DNA of 64,000 nt from Streptococcus mitis 17/34 (GCA_000430305.1 ASZZ01000008.1:16458-80457); one strand, 5' to 3'. Counted from the stretch's first letter, positions 10,597 through 20,994 are shown. Notes: generated from the sequence alone by a model not told the origin. Numbers and translations: made by a program.

Positions 10597-11547
10597 ACTG
10601 TCCATATTTTTGATAAAAGTCAACTTTCACTTGGATGAAGGTTTTGGCTTCGCGTAGGAGTTGAAGAAGGGTGGCACGGGTTTCAAATTCTTCTCTTGTC
10701 TTGGGTAGACTGCGGTTTCGGAAGATTTCCAGATAACGTTCAATTTCATCTAGCAAATCAGAAGCAGGATTGGTCTGGCTCAGTTGACCTGCAATTTTTG
10801 AAAAAAGTTGGGCTAAAATCAGGCTTTCACTGGCAGCAAGGTGACAGGTGTTGATCTGCTGGGCCATGTTTCGCAGGATACGACTTTGTCGCTGTCTCAT
10901 CTCAAAGTAGTGGATATGGTAGTCGGTTTGGTGAAAGAGGTGGTCAGAGTGATCTAAATAGACCAGTCTGAGGGCGTCTTCCAAAAGGGTGTCCAATTCT
11001 TCAACCAACTGTGCTCGGTTGCGGCCGTCCCCTCTAGATAAATAATATTTGAAACGCTGGAGAATATCTTTTAACTTTTCTTCTACCAGCGTGTGGTAGT
11101 GCTGGATTTCCTCTTCTCGGGAAGGCATGTAGAGATTGACCAGTAAAGCAAATCCTGTACCGATAGCAAAGAGAAGAAATTCATTGACTAGAAGGTCTGG
11201 AGAGGTTGACTCTTGAACCAAGAGATGGCTAACCAAAACAGTGCTTGGTGCGATGCCAATTTCCCAGCCCATCTCGTAGGCTATGGCACATAAAGAGCCA
11301 GATAGAGGCCAAGGCTCCAGATATGAAATCCGGTCAAGTGAAAGGCCAAAACCCCAATAGACAGAGCTAGAAGCATCGAAAAAAGACGATTGCGGGTTAG
11401 TTTTAAGGTACTTCTACGTGTATCAGATAGGCTCAAGAGAGCGATAATTCCAGCCGAAACTGCGGAAGAAAGATTGAGAAAATAAGCAAGAAGACAGGCA
11501 AGGCAGGTGGCTAAGATGAGCTTGGTCGTACGTTGGCTAATAGACAT
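10595..11547 (-). pseudogene. Aromatic acid exporter (ArAE/DUF939) family membrane protein, frameshifted
   Basis: The N-terminal part (11281-11547, starting MSISQRTTKLILATCLACLL) holds three or more membrane helices of the aromatic-acid-exporter/DUF939 type and stops at CCATAG near 11281. The C-terminal part (to 10595) continues in another frame with YEMGWEIGIAPSTVLVSHLL and a cytosolic helical domain of the ArAE_1_C type. One extra base near 11281 joins them into 317 residues, the expected size. The substrate is unknown. It lies downstream of sstT on the same strand but past an sstT terminator. The break may be a sequencing error. Confidence 0.75.
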
Positions 11548-11578
11548 AAGAATTTCCTAGTAAGTTAGAATAAAAGAG

Positions 11579-11611
11579 CAAAAGACAAGACCTGAGCAGG
11601 CTTGTCTTTAT
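11579..11611 (-). terminator. Intrinsic terminator of sstT
   Basis: Arms AAAGACAAG at 11581-11589 and CTTGTCTTT at 11601-11609 form a 9-bp stem with an 11-base loop. Read on the minus strand it follows the sstT stop and is followed by T-rich sequence. Confidence 0.7.
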
Positions 11612-11614
11612 GAG

Positions 11615-12820
11615 TTATTTTTTACGGGCTGCTGCGTATTCGGCAACGGCAGTAAAGAGGACGTCTGTAGAAGAGTTGAGGGCTGTTTCACATGAGTCTT
11701 GGATGACGCCAATGACAAATCCAACTCCAACAACTTGCATGGCAATATCGTTAGAAATACCGAAAAGGCTACAAGCAACTGGGATAAGAAGGAGGGAACC
11801 TCCCGCAATACCAGAAGCACCACAAGCTGAGATTGCGGCAACTACACTAAGGACAAAGGCTGTCGCAAAGTCAACAGGGATTCCAAGAGTATTCACTGCG
11901 GCAAGGGTCAAAACGTTGATAGTAATAGCTGCTCCGGCCATGTTGATAGTAGAACCAAGTGGGATAGAAACAGAATAGGTATCTGGATCCAGTCCAAGGT
12001 CGTGACAAAGTTTCATGTTGACAGGAATGTTAGCCGCAGAACTACGAGTGAAGAAGGCTGTCACACCGCTAACACGCAAACATTTCCAAACGAGGGGATA
12101 AGGGTTTCTCTTCATAAAGAGGAAGGCAATCAATGGATTCACTACTAGAGCCACAAAGAACATAGTTGTTATCAAGAGGGCAAGTAAGATTCCATAGTTG
12201 GCTAGGCTTCCGATTCCCTTATCAGAGATGGTTTTAAATACAAGTCCTAAGATCCCAAATGGAGCTAGGTTAATAATCCATTCGACAATTTTAGAAGTCA
12301 CATCAGCTATGGTGTTCAACAATTCTTTACTATTTTTGCTGGCTTCTCTCATGGCAATCCCGAAAATAACCGCCCAAGATAGGATACCAATGTAGTTGGC
12401 TGTGACGAGGGCATTGACTGGATTGTCGACGAGTTTAAGTAAGAGATTGCTGAGGACCTGACCAATCCCATCTGGTGGTGTAATTTCTGTATTGGCACTA
12501 TTTAGGGTAATTTCAACAGGTACGATGAAACTAGCAAAAACCGCTACAAGAGCAGCTGCAAATGTCCCCACTAGATAAAGAAAGATAACGGTTTTCATAT
12601 TGCTATCTTGTCCTTTTTTATGTTGGGAAAGGGCATTGGCAACGAGGGCAAAGACTAGAATAGGTGCGATGGCTTTGAGACCACCAACAAAGAGATCTCC
12701 GAGTAGACCAATTCCTGAAACATTAGGAAATGTCAGTCCAAGGATTCCTCCGACAAGCATGCCAATCAAGATACGTTTGATCAGGCTTGCCTTATTCCAA
12801 GCATGAATGAATTTTTTCAT
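11615..12820 (-). CDS. sstT: Serine/threonine:sodium symporter SstT
   Basis: SstT imports serine and threonine with Na+ (dicarboxylate/amino acid:cation symporter family). The 401-residue protein has about eight membrane segments and the family features [15 protein letters not shown] (serine-rich reentrant loop) and [16 protein letters not shown]. The length is normal. The start is fixed by AAGGAGATTGTT directly upstream on the minus strand. An AT-rich 150-bp divergent region separates it from the mscS-like gene. Confidence 0.93.
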   Translation of the reverse strand: MKKFIHAWNKASLIKRILIGMLVGGILGLTFPNVSGIGLLGDLFVGGLKAIAPILVFALVANALSQHKKGQDSNMKTVIFLYLVGTFAAALVAVFASFIVPVEITLNSANTEITPPDGIGQVLSNLLLKLVDNPVNALVTANYIGILSWAVIFGIAMREASKNSKELLNTIADVTSKIVEWIINLAPFGILGLVFKTISDKGIGSLANYGILLALLITTMFFVALVVNPLIAFLFMKRNPYPLVWKCLRVSGVTAFFTRSSAANIPVNMKLCHDLGLDPDTYSVSIPLGSTINMAGAAITINVLTLAAVNTLGIPVDFATAFVLSVVAAISACGASGIAGGSLLLIPVACSLFGISNDIAMQVVGVGFVIGVIQDSCETALNSSTDVLFTAVAEYAAARKK

Positions 12821-12940
12821 AACAATCTCCTTTGTTGTGTAATGTTTATGATTATAGTATAAATATGAACCAAAATCAAGAATTTTCTGTCTATTTTCGA
12901 AATTATTTTTGAATATTTATGGAGAATGACACTTTATGAA

Positions 12941-12964
12941 AGTATGGTATAATAAATGAAAGGA
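12941..12964 (+). promoter_or_regulatory. Promoter and RBS of the mscS-like gene
   Basis: An extended -10 element (TATGGTATAAT, core TATAAT at 12948-12953) lies a few bases upstream of AAGGAG at 12959-12964. No good -35 was required to see it. Position relative to the ATG at 12972 supports a short leader. Confidence 0.6.
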
Positions 12965-12971
12965 GTTTTCT

Positions 12972-13538
12972 ATGCAAGAATTTATTCAAACCTACCTTAA
13001 TAAGCTTGATCTAACAGCGATTATCGAGAATATCTTGACCAAGCTACTTTCTCTCTTATTCCTGTTTTTGCTCTTTTATATAGCTAAGAAACTGCTTCAT
13101 ACCATGGTGCAGAGAATTGTTAAACCTTCTCTAAAAATGTCTCGCCATGATGTCGGGCGTCAGAAAACCATCTCACGTCTGCTAGAAAATGTGTTTAATT
13201 ATACCCTCTATTTCTTTTTGATTTACTGCATTTTGTCGATTTTAGGTTTACCAGTTTCTAGTTTGCTGGCAGGTGCTGGGATTGCTGGGGTAGCTATTGG
13301 GATGGGAGCCCAAGGATTTCTGTCTGATGTCATCAATGGCTTTTTCATCCTCTTTGAACGGCAACTGGATGTGGGAGATGAGGTTGTTTTGACAAATGGT
13401 CCCATTACTGTATCGGGAAAGGTTGTCAGCGTTGGCATTCGAACAACGCAACTCAGAGGAGAAGACCAGGTTCTGCACTTCGTTCCCAATCGCAATATCA
13501 CCGTCGTCAGCAATTTCTCTCGGAAAGACCAGGCCTGA
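12972..13538 (+). CDS. Short MscS-family mechanosensitive channel
   Basis: A small-conductance mechanosensitive channel relative. The 188-residue protein has about three membrane helices and the glycine/alanine-rich pore helix region (LLAGAGIAGVAIGMGAQGFLSD), followed by the beta domain (VGDEVVLTNG...HFVPNRNITVVSNFSRKDQA). Typical MscS proteins run about 280 residues. This one ends right after the beta domain and lacks the alpha/beta cytosolic cage, with no leftover coding sequence before the next gene. It could be a natural short form or a C-terminal truncation. Start ATG 12972 has a good RBS. Confidence 0.8.
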   Translation: MQEFIQTYLNKLDLTAIIENILTKLLSLLFLFLLFYIAKKLLHTMVQRIVKPSLKMSRHDVGRQKTISRLLENVFNYTLYFFLIYCILSILGLPVSSLLAGAGIAGVAIGMGAQGFLSDVINGFFILFERQLDVGDEVVLTNGPITVSGKVVSVGIRTTQLRGEDQVLHFVPNRNITVVSNFSRKDQA

Positions 13539-13589
13539 AATTTTAGCAGATTTATGGTACAATAGAAAGAGTTTGGTAAAGGAGAGAAG

Positions 13590-14498
13590 ATGTTTTTAGA
13601 AAAACAGTTGGGCAATGGCTGTACTTGGATTGACCTAGATTTGGACAAGTTGAAAAAACTAGAGGACCTTTCTGAAATCTACGGTTTGGACAAGGAAACC
13701 ATTGAATACGCACTGGATAGAAATGAGCGTGCCCACATGGATTATCACCGTGAAAATGGGACTGTGACCTTTATCTACAATGTCTTGAACTTGAAAAAGG
13801 ATAAGGAATACTACGAAGCCTTTCCCATGACCTTTATCGTGGAACATCGTCGCCTGATTACCATTAGTAATACCAAGAACGCTTATGTCATTGAACAGAT
13901 GACTCGTTATCTGGAGAGTCATGACACGCTTTCGATTTACAAGTTTCTCTTTGCCAGTCTGGAAATCATCAGCAATGCCTACTATCCTGTCATCGAGCAG
14001 ATGGACAAGAGTAAGGATGAGGTCAATGGCCTCTTGCGTCAGCGGACGACCAAGAAAAACCTTTTTGCTCTTTCCGACTTGGAAACTGGTATGGTTTATC
14101 TTACTGCGGCTGCCAAGCAAAATCGCATGTTGCTGGAGCATATTCAGGGACATGCTCTTTATCGCAGTTTTAACGAGATTGAGAGAGAACAGTTTGATGA
14201 TGCCATGATTGAGGCTCATCAGCTGGTGTCCATGACAGACTTGATTTCTCAAGTTCTCCAACAACTATCAGCATCTTACAACAACATCCTAAACAATAAT
14301 CTGAATGATAATTTGACAACCTTGACTATCATTTCAGTCTTGCTAGCCGTTTTGGCAGTAGTGACAGGCTTTTTCGGAATGAATGTTCCGCTCCCTTTAA
14401 CAGATGAACCCCATGCTTGGCTCTATATCAGCTTGGCTAGTGCAGGTTTGTGGATTATCCTGTCATTATTACTAAGGAAAATTGCGAAAAAAAGTTAA
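13590..14498 (+). CDS. CorA-family divalent cation transporter
   Basis: A CorA-type Mg2+/Co2+ channel-like protein of 302 residues. It has a large N-terminal cytosolic domain with long helices, then two C-terminal membrane segments. The signature FFGMNVPLPL contains the family GMN motif at the end of the first membrane helix. An extended -10 (TATGGTACAAT, near 13553-13563) and GGAGAG upstream of ATG 13590 give it its own promoter. It is directly followed by yqeG. Confidence 0.9.
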   Translation: MFLEKQLGNGCTWIDLDLDKLKKLEDLSEIYGLDKETIEYALDRNERAHMDYHRENGTVTFIYNVLNLKKDKEYYEAFPMTFIVEHRRLITISNTKNAYVIEQMTRYLESHDTLSIYKFLFASLEIISNAYYPVIEQMDKSKDEVNGLLRQRTTKKNLFALSDLETGMVYLTAAAKQNRMLLEHIQGHALYRSFNEIEREQFDDAMIEAHQLVSMTDLISQVLQQLSASYNNILNNNLNDNLTTLTIISVLLAVLAVVTGFFGMNVPLPLTDEPHAWLYISLASAGLWIILSLLLRKIAKKS

Positions 14499-14512
14499 GA
14501 AAAGGAGCCAGA

Positions 14513-15040
14513 ATGGCAATTGAAAATTATATGCCAGATTTTGCTGTGGAAGCAGTCTATGATCTGACAGTCCCAAGCCTGCAGGCGCAGGGAATCAAGG
14601 CTGTTTTGGTCGATTTGGACAATACCCTCATTGCTTGGAACAACCCTGATGGGACGCCAGAGATGAAGCAATGGCTACATGACCTTCGGGACGCGGGTAT
14701 TCGCATCATTGTGGTCTCAAATAATACCAAAAAACGAGTTCAACGCGCAGTTGAGAAATTTGGGATTGACTACGTTTATTGGGCCTTGAAGCCCTTCACA
14801 TTTGGGATTGACCGTGCCATGAAGGAATTTCACTATGAGAAAAGCGAAGTGGTCATGGTTGGCGACCAGCTCATGACAGATATTCGAGCAGCCCACCGTG
14901 CAGGCATTCGCTCAATCTTGGTCAAGCCCTTGGTTCAACACGACTCTATTAAGACGCAGATTAACCGGGCTCGCGAGCGCCGTGTCATGCGCAAAATCAC
15001 TGAAAAGTACGGACCGATTACATATAAAAAAGGAATTTAA
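14513..15040 (+). CDS. yqeG: YqeG family HAD IIIA-type phosphatase
   Basis: A 175-residue haloacid-dehalogenase phosphatase, class IIIA, first gene of the conserved yqeG-yqeH-yhbY-nadD-yqeK-rsfS cluster of Firmicutes. The HAD nucleophile motif is VLVDLDNTLIAW; the second motif VVSNNTKKRV and the late MVGDQLMTDIRAA are present. I start at ATG 14513 after AAAGGAG, not at upstream in-frame starts inside the CorA gene. The physiological substrate is unknown in this group. Confidence 0.92.
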   Translation: MAIENYMPDFAVEAVYDLTVPSLQAQGIKAVLVDLDNTLIAWNNPDGTPEMKQWLHDLRDAGIRIIVVSNNTKKRVQRAVEKFGIDYVYWALKPFTFGIDRAMKEFHYEKSEVVMVGDQLMTDIRAAHRAGIRSILVKPLVQHDSIKTQINRARERRVMRKITEKYGPITYKKGI

Positions 15041-15042
15041 CT

Positions 15043-16148
15043 ATGGAAGAAATTCTCTGTATTGGTTGTGGAGCAACCATTCAGACGACAGACAAGGCTG
15101 GTCTTGGATTTACCCCCCAGTCGGCACTTGAAAAAGGCTTGGAGACTGGCGAAGTCTATTGCCAACGCTGTTTCCGTCTCCGCCACTATAATGAGATCAC
15201 GGATGTCCAGTTGACAGACGATGATTTCCTCAAGCTCTTACACGAGGTGGGAGACAGTGATGCCTTAGTAGTTAATGTCATTGATATCTTTGACTTTAAT
15301 GGCTCTGTTATCCCAGGCTTACCACGTTTTGTATCAGGCAATGATGTCCTCTTGGTTGGAAATAAAAAAGATATCTTGCCAAAGTCTGTTAAACCAGGCA
15401 AGATTAGCCAGTGGCTCATGGAGCGTGCCCACGAAGAAGGGCTTCGCCCCGTTGATGTCGTCCTGACTTCAGCCCAAAACAAGCATGCCATTAAAGAAGT
15501 CATTGATAAAATCGAGCACTACCGTAAGGGCCGCGATGTCTATGTGGTCGGTGTGACCAACGTTGGAAAATCAACCCTTATCAATGCTATTATCCAAGAA
15601 ATCACGGGTGATCAGAATGTCATTACGACTTCGCGTTTCCCAGGGACAACCTTGGACAAGATTGAGATTCCGCTTGACGACGGCTCTTATATCTACGATA
15701 CGCCGGGAATCATCCACCGCCACCAGATGGCCCACTACTTGACGGCTAAAAACCTCAAGTATGTCAGCCTAAAAAGGAAATCAAGCCCAAAACCTATCAG
15801 CTTAATCCTGAACAAACTCTGTTTCTAGGTGGTCTCGGACGATTTGATTTCATTGCGGGTGAAAAGCAAGGATTCACTGCCTTCTTTGACAATGAACTTA
15901 AATTGCATCGTACCAAGCTAGAAGGCGCTAGTGCTTTCTATGAAAAGCACGTTGGAACACTTCTGACACCACCAAATAGCAAGGAAAAAGAAGATTTTCC
16001 AAGGCTAGTCCAGCATGCCTTTAACATCAAGGACAAGACAGACCTAGTCATCTCAGGCCTAGGCTGGATCCGCGTAACAGGCACCGCCAAAGTCGCCGTC
16101 TGGGCACCCAAAGGCGTCGCAGTCGTCACACGAAAAGCAATTATTTAA
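15043..16148 (+). pseudogene. yqeH: Ribosome biogenesis GTPase YqeH, frameshifted
   Basis: YqeH is a circularly permuted GTPase that assists 30S subunit maturation. Present are an N-terminal zinc finger (CIGCGA...CQRCFRLRHYNE), G4 NKKD, G1 GVTNVGKSTL and G3 DTPG. The frame breaks near 15768-15770 in GTCAGCCTAAAAAG. One extra C gives PKKEIKPKTYQLNPEQ and continuity into the C-terminal treble-clef-like part (GGLGRFDFIAGEKQGF to 16148). The corrected length is 368 residues, the family norm. Because yqeH is important for growth, a base-calling loss is more likely than true inactivation. Confidence 0.88.
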
Positions 16149-16204
16149 ACACAGAAAGGAAAGGGTTGTCTGAATTCGGGCGAGCAGGGCGAGCCCCATA
16201 GAGA

Positions 16205-16337
16205 ATACTTTTCGCTGTGGTGTCAGTTGGTACAAGTGCTTGTACCAACTGCGGAAAATTTGAGACCTTAGGCTCAAATTTTAGTCATGAAAGTCCGAAG
16301 GACTTTGCTGACGTCCGTCACCACTTCAGAAAAGTAT
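16205..16337. repeat. MITE-like multi-hairpin element between yqeH and yhbY
   Basis: The 133-bp segment begins with ATACTTTTC (16205-16213) and ends with its complement GAAAAGTAT (16329-16337), continued by GTGGTG/CACCAC. Inside are three nested-free hairpins: a 13-bp perfect stem (16224-16236 with 16239-16251), a 10-bp stem (16255-16264 with 16273-16282) and a 7-bp stem (16290-16296 with 16300-16306). It has no coding potential. Terminal inverted repeats and small size suggest a miniature mobile repeat. I could not match it to BOX; RUP or SPRITE elements are possible. Confidence 0.6.
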
Positions 16338-16362
16338 AAAAAGAAACTCTTTTAAAGAAATT

Positions 16363-16674
16363 ATGTCATTAACATCAAAACAACGTGCCTTCCTCAACAG
16401 CCAGGCACACACCCTCAAACCCATCATCCAAATCGGGAAAAATGGTCTCAACGACCAAATCAAAACCAGCGTTCGTCAAGCTCTTGACGCGCGTGAATTG
16501 ATTAAGGTAACTCTCTTGCAAAATACAGATGAAAATATCCACGAAGTAGCTGAAATCTTGGAAGAAGAAATCGGTGTGGATACAGTCCAAAAAATCGGAC
16601 GCATCTTAATCTTGTTTAAACAATCCAGCAAGAAAGAAAATCGTAAGATTTCTAAAAAAGTCAAAGAAATCTAA
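16363..16674 (+). CDS. yhbY: YhbY family ribosome assembly RNA-binding protein
   Basis: A 103-residue CRS1-YhbY (CRM) domain protein. It starts MSLTSKQRAFLNSQAH and has the family core KPIIQIGKNGLND and the late IGRILILFKQS. Proteins of this family bind pre-50S ribosomal subunits. It sits in the yqeG-yqeH-yhbY-nadD cluster, separated from yqeH by the hairpin-rich element. Confidence 0.92.
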   Translation: MSLTSKQRAFLNSQAHTLKPIIQIGKNGLNDQIKTSVRQALDARELIKVTLLQNTDENIHEVAEILEEEIGVDTVQKIGRILILFKQSSKKENRKISKKVKEI

Positions 16675-16724
16675 AACCCTACTCCAAACAACTGTTTTTA
16701 CAGAGAAATAAAGGAGACTAGCCT

Positions 16725-17353
16725 ATGGCAATCGAATTATTGACTCCCTTTACCAAGGTAGAGTTGGAGCCAGAAATCAAGGAGAAAAAACGAAAACAAG
16801 TCGGGATTTTAGGGGGAATTTTAACCCTGTTCACAATGCCCATCTCATTGTTGCGGACCAAGTACGCCAGCAGTTGGGACTGGACCAAGTTCTACTTATG
16901 CCTGAATACCAACCTCCTCATGTTGATAAAAAGGAAACCATTCCTGAACACCATCGTCTCAAGATGCTTGAATTGGCGATTGAGGGGATTGAAGGTCTGG
17001 ACATTGAAACTATTGAGTTGGAGCGCAAGGGCATTTCCTATACCTACGACACCATGAAGATTTTGACAGAGAAGAATCCAGATACGGATTATTACTTTAT
17101 CATCGGTGCCGACATGGTGGACTATCTGCCTAAGTGGTACCGAATTGATGAACTGGTCGACATGGTTCAGTTTGTGGGGGTTCAGCGCCCACGCTACAAG
17201 GCAGGGACTTCCTATCCTGTTATCTGGGTGGATGTGCCTCTCATGGATATCTCGTCCAGCATGGTGCGTGACTTCCTTGCCCAAGGTCGGAAACCCAACT
17301 TTCTCCTACCTCAGCCAGTGCTAGACTACATCGAGAAGGAGGGGCTCTACTGA
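16725..17353 (+). pseudogene. nadD: Nicotinate-nucleotide adenylyltransferase NadD, frameshifted
   Basis: NadD makes deamido-NAD from nicotinate mononucleotide and ATP. The frame starts at ATG 16725 (MAIELLTPFTKVELEPEIKEK) and shifts near 16810-16818. With one extra A after GGGGG the sequence reads GGNFNPVHNAH, the nucleotidyltransferase HxxH-type motif, and continues with VADQVRQQLGLDQVLLMPEY to [10 protein letters not shown], the second family motif. The corrected length is 209 residues, as expected. The stop overlaps the yqeK ATG by one base. An essential enzyme, so a sequencing error is likely. Confidence 0.87.
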
Positions 17354-17946
17354 TGGCCTATCAAGACTATATCAACTGCTCCCGTGAGGCTTTGTTGAAA
17401 AAAATGGCAGAGCTTCTACCTGAAAAACGTTTAACCCATTGTCTAGGTGTAGAGAGTGCAGCCATAGAACTGGCCCAGCGATTCGATGTGGATACTGAGA
17501 AAGCAGGTCTTGCAGGGCTTCTTCATGACTATGCTAAAAAGTTGTCAGACCAGGAATTTCTGGATTTGATTGACCGTTATCAGCTAGACCCTGACCTCAA
17601 AAACTGGGGCAATAATGTCTGGCATGGTATGGTTGGCATCTACAAGCTTCAGGAAGATTTAGATTTGCATGATCCTGAAATTCTGCGAGCCATTGAAATC
17701 CATACAGTCGGGGCTGACCAGATGACTGACCTAGATAAGGTTGTCTATGTCGCAGACTATATCGAGCACAATCGTGCCTTTCCAGGGGTGGATGTGGCGC
17801 GTGAGATTGCAAGTTTGTCACTTAATAAGGCAGTGGCTTACGAAACAGCTCGTACCGTGGAGCATCTAGCTCATCAGGGATTCCCTATCTATCCCCAAAC
17901 CCTTGAAACCTATAACGCCTTTGTGCACTATTTGAAAGAGGACTAA
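17353..17946 (+). CDS. yqeK: YqeK, HD-domain diadenosine tetraphosphate hydrolase family
   Basis: A 197-residue HD-superfamily protein. The metal site signatures are H in [11 protein letters not shown] in [10 protein letters not shown], and later WHGMVG and D of VYVADYIE. YqeK homologues hydrolyse Ap4A to two ADP. It overlaps nadD by one base, the standard arrangement, and is followed with no gap by a hydrolase gene. Confidence 0.92.
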   Translation: MAYQDYINCSREALLKKMAELLPEKRLTHCLGVESAAIELAQRFDVDTEKAGLAGLLHDYAKKLSDQEFLDLIDRYQLDPDLKNWGNNVWHGMVGIYKLQEDLDLHDPEILRAIEIHTVGADQMTDLDKVVYVADYIEHNRAFPGVDVAREIASLSLNKAVAYETARTVEHLAHQGFPIYPQTLETYNAFVHYLKED

Positions 17947-18447
17947 ATGAAAACGGCTTTTATAATCATTGATGTTCAGAATATTTTAGTGGAAACCGGT
18001 TTTCAGACAAATAGTCTATTGGACAAAATTTCTTATTTACAAAACCAGGCTAGAAGCAAGAATATCGAAATTATTTATGTTCAACATATTGAGGACTCTG
18101 AAGCTCAAACATCAGAAGATTGGCAGTTATCTGAGCTTTTAAATCGAAAACCTAATGAAAAGGTCTTTCAGAAGAAGTATAACAGTATTTTCAAAGAAAC
18201 GGGTTTAAAAGAATACTTGGATAAACAGGGGATTGAAAAATTAGTTTTATGTGGTATGCAGACAGAATATTGTGTGGATACCTCTGTCAAGGTTGCCTTT
18301 GAATATGGCTATCAGCTTATTATTCCAGAAGGAACTTGCACAACGTTTGATGGGAAAGACATTCCAGCAGAAACGATAAATGAATTTTATGAGGGCATTT
18401 GGGAGGGGCGCTTTGCAGATGTCCTAGATTACAAACATATTTTCTAG
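17947..18447 (+). CDS. Isochorismatase-family cysteine hydrolase
   Basis: A 166-residue cysteine hydrolase of the isochorismatase/nicotinamidase fold. The catalytic Asp is in FIIDVQNILVE near residue 9, and the catalytic Cys sits in LCGMQTEYCVDTSV. The substrate cannot be read from sequence; its place beside nadD might hint at pyridine nucleotide metabolism, but this is only inference. It abuts the yqeK stop (TAAATG) and is 12 bases upstream of rsfS. Confidence 0.85.
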   Translation: MKTAFIIIDVQNILVETGFQTNSLLDKISYLQNQARSKNIEIIYVQHIEDSEAQTSEDWQLSELLNRKPNEKVFQKKYNSIFKETGLKEYLDKQGIEKLVLCGMQTEYCVDTSVKVAFEYGYQLIIPEGTCTTFDGKDIPAETINEFYEGIWEGRFADVLDYKHIF

Positions 18448-18459
18448 AAAGAGGACTAA

Positions 18460-18813
<354 letters not shown>

Positions 18814-18817
18814 AAGA

Positions 18818-18848
18818 CGAACTCAGTTGTAGCCAACTGGGTTTTATT
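18818..18848 (+). terminator. Terminator-like hairpin after rsfS
   Basis: Arms AACTCAGTTG (18820-18829) and CAACTGGGTT (18834-18843) pair over ten positions with one G-T pair and a four-base loop, followed by TTATTT. It may separate the rsfS cluster from the methyltransferase gene. Confidence 0.6.
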
Positions 18849-18923
18849 TGCTTATTTTAGAAAATTTGATAGAAAGGTAAAGAGCGAGTGGTGTTTGCCA
18901 TGGATGCTCTTGGTATCATGATT

Positions 18924-19663
18924 ATGGCAACTTATGAGACCTTTGCGGCTGTTTACGATGCTGTAATGGACGATAGTTATATGATAAATGGACGGATTTT
19001 TCTCTGCGTCATTTGCCCAAGACAAAGGAGAGAAAGAAACTCTTGGAATTGGCTTGTGGGACAGGCATCCAGTCTGTTCGCTTTTCTCAGGCAGGTTTTG
19101 ATGTGACTGGACTGGACTTGAGCGCGGATATGTTGAAGATTGCTGAGAAGAGAGCGACTTCAGCCAAGCAAAAGATTGATTTTATTGAAGGCAATATGCT
19201 GGATTTGTCCAAGGCAGGTCAATATGATTTTGTTACGTGTTATTCGGACTCAATCTGCTACATGCAGGATGAGGTGGAAGTAGGGGACGTCTTTAAGGAA
19301 GTGTATAATGCTCTTAATGAAGACGGAGTTTTCATCTTTGATGTACATTCGACTTACCAGACAGATGAAGTTTTTCCAGGCTATTCCTATCATGAAAATG
19401 CGGAAGATTTCGCCATGCTCTGGGATACCTACGAGGATGCGGCGCCTCACTCCATTGTGCATGAGTTGACTTTCTTTATCAAGGAAGCGGATGGTTCCTT
19501 TAGTCGCCACGATGAAGTGCATGAGGAGCGGACCTATGAAGTTTTGACCTATGATATTTTGCTGGAACAGGCTGGATTCAAGTTCTTTAAACTCTATGCT
19601 GACTTTGAGGACAAGGAGCCAACAGAAACTAGCACCCGTTGGTTTTTTGTGGCGCAGAAGTAG
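18924..19663 (+). pseudogene. Class I SAM-dependent methyltransferase, frameshifted
   Basis: The protein begins MATYETFAAVYDAVMDDS and then shifts frame near 18976-18983. One extra T gives LYDKWTDFSLRHLPKTKERKKL and joins to the SAM-binding motif LLELACGTGIQSVRF and the later VTCYSDSICYM. The corrected length is 246 residues, typical of this streptococcal protein next to tmcAL. The substrate is unknown. In the sequence as given, only the part from about 19013 has an intact SAM-binding frame. Confidence 0.82.
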
Positions 19664-19672
19664 GAGAACATC

Positions 19673-20770
19673 ATGACCATCACCGGTATTATCGCGGAGT
19701 TCAATCCTTTTCATAATGGACACAAATACCTGCTGGAGCAGGCTGAGGGATTGAAAATCGTTGCCATGTCAGGAAATTTCATGCAGCGTGGGGAGCCTGC
19801 TATCGTGGACAAGTGGACACGGGCTCAGATGGCGCTGGAGAATGGAGCGGATCTGGTAGTGGAATTGCCCTTTTTAGTCAGTGTTCAGGCTGCGGATTTT
19901 TTTGGCCAAGGAGCTGTGGATATCTTGGCTCGCTTGGGCATTGATACTCTATTCTTTGGGACAGAAGAAGCTATGGATTACCAGAAAATTGCTGACTTAT
20001 ACACAGAGCAAGGTGCTGAGATGGAGAAATTTGTGGAAAATCTGCCTGATTCCCTCTCTTATCCTCAGAAGACCCAGGCCATGTGGAAGGAATTTGCAGG
20101 GCTTGATTTTTCTGGCAATACGCCTAATCATGTCCTTGCTCTGGCTTATACCAAGGCAGTTGCGGGACGAAACATCAAGTCGCATCCGATTCAGCGTCAG
20201 GGGGCTGGCTATCATTCTGTGGATAAGGATGTGGACTACGCCTCGGCGACAGCTCTCCGTCAGCATCAGTCAGACCAAGATTTCTTAGAACGCTTTATGC
20301 CTTCTGTTGCCCTCTTTGAGCAGGTTAGTAAGGTGAGCTGGGAAGACTATTTTCCTATGCTCGGCTATCAAATCTTGTCCAATCCAGACCTAACCACTAT
20401 TTATCAGGTCAATCAGGAAATGGCAGTGCGCATTAAGGATGCTATTAAAACAGCTCAGTCTGTTGACGAATTGGTAGAGGCGGTTGCGACCAAACGTTAC
20501 ACCAAGGCGCGTGTCAGACGCCTCTTGACCTATATCTTGGTGCAGGCCAGAGAGAATGACTTGCCAGAAGCCATTCATATCCTTGGATTTACTGAAAAAG
20601 GCAGACAACATCTTAAATCTCTGAAAGGGCAGCTCAGTCTAGTCAGCCGAATTGGCAAAGAACCATGGGATAGCATGACTCAAAAGGCAGACAAGATTTA
20701 CCAACTAGGAAATCCAAGTATAGAAGAGCAGAATTTTGGCAGAGTGCCGATTAGAATAGAAACAAACTAA
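19673..20770 (+). CDS. tmcAL: tRNA(Met) cytidine acetate ligase TmcAL (YlbM)
   Basis: TmcAL makes N4-acetylcytidine at the wobble base of elongator tRNA(Met), using acetate and ATP. The 365-residue protein has the N-terminal nucleotidyltransferase motif [15 protein letters not shown] (HxGH type) and the conserved [16 protein letters not shown]. The start ATG 19673 has AGGAGAA upstream. It overlaps nothing and is followed by a short terminator hairpin. Confidence 0.93.
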   Translation: MTITGIIAEFNPFHNGHKYLLEQAEGLKIVAMSGNFMQRGEPAIVDKWTRAQMALENGADLVVELPFLVSVQAADFFGQGAVDILARLGIDTLFFGTEEAMDYQKIADLYTEQGAEMEKFVENLPDSLSYPQKTQAMWKEFAGLDFSGNTPNHVLALAYTKAVAGRNIKSHPIQRQGAGYHSVDKDVDYASATALRQHQSDQDFLERFMPSVALFEQVSKVSWEDYFPMLGYQILSNPDLTTIYQVNQEMAVRIKDAIKTAQSVDELVEAVATKRYTKARVRRLLTYILVQARENDLPEAIHILGFTEKGRQHLKSLKGQLSLVSRIGKEPWDSMTQKADKIYQLGNPSIEEQNFGRVPIRIETN

Positions 20771-20796
20771 GTCTACTGAAAGGTAGGCTTTTTGAG
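20768..20796 (+). terminator. Intrinsic terminator after tmcAL
   Basis: AGTCTAC (20770-20776) and GTAGGCT (20783-20789) form a 7-bp stem with one G-T pair and a six-base loop, followed by TTTTT. A near-identical hairpin occurs after yoeB at 21565-21592. Confidence 0.65.
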
Positions 20797-20810
20797 ATTT
20801 TTTACGAATA

Positions 20811-20962
20811 ATACTCTTCGAAAATCTCTTCAAACCGCGTCAACGTCGCCTTGCCGTAGGTATGGTTACTGACTTCGTCAGTTCTATCCACAACCTCAAA
20901 ACGGTGTTTTGAGCAGCCTGCGGCTAGTTTCCTAGTTTGCTCTTTGATTTTCATTGACTATA
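20811..20962 (-). repeat. BOX element, reverse orientation, upstream of yefM
   Basis: The segment starts ATACTCTTCGAAAATCTC and ends TTTTCATTGACTATA, the reverse complement of the pneumococcal BOX ends (boxC at left, boxA at right). In the middle is one boxB-like unit (CTGACTTCGTCAG and CAAAACGGTGTTTTG hairpins). BOX elements are known to occur beside yefM-yoeB in pneumococcus, where they add promoter activity; the same arrangement is seen here. Confidence 0.9.
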
Positions 20963-20994
20963 AATAGATAGAAAAGAAAATATTGTACAAGTTT

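Noticed and set aside
13659-14264. 201-residue minus-strand ORF opposite the CorA-type gene
   Set aside because: It lies fully within a clear CorA-family gene and has no domain or RBS support.
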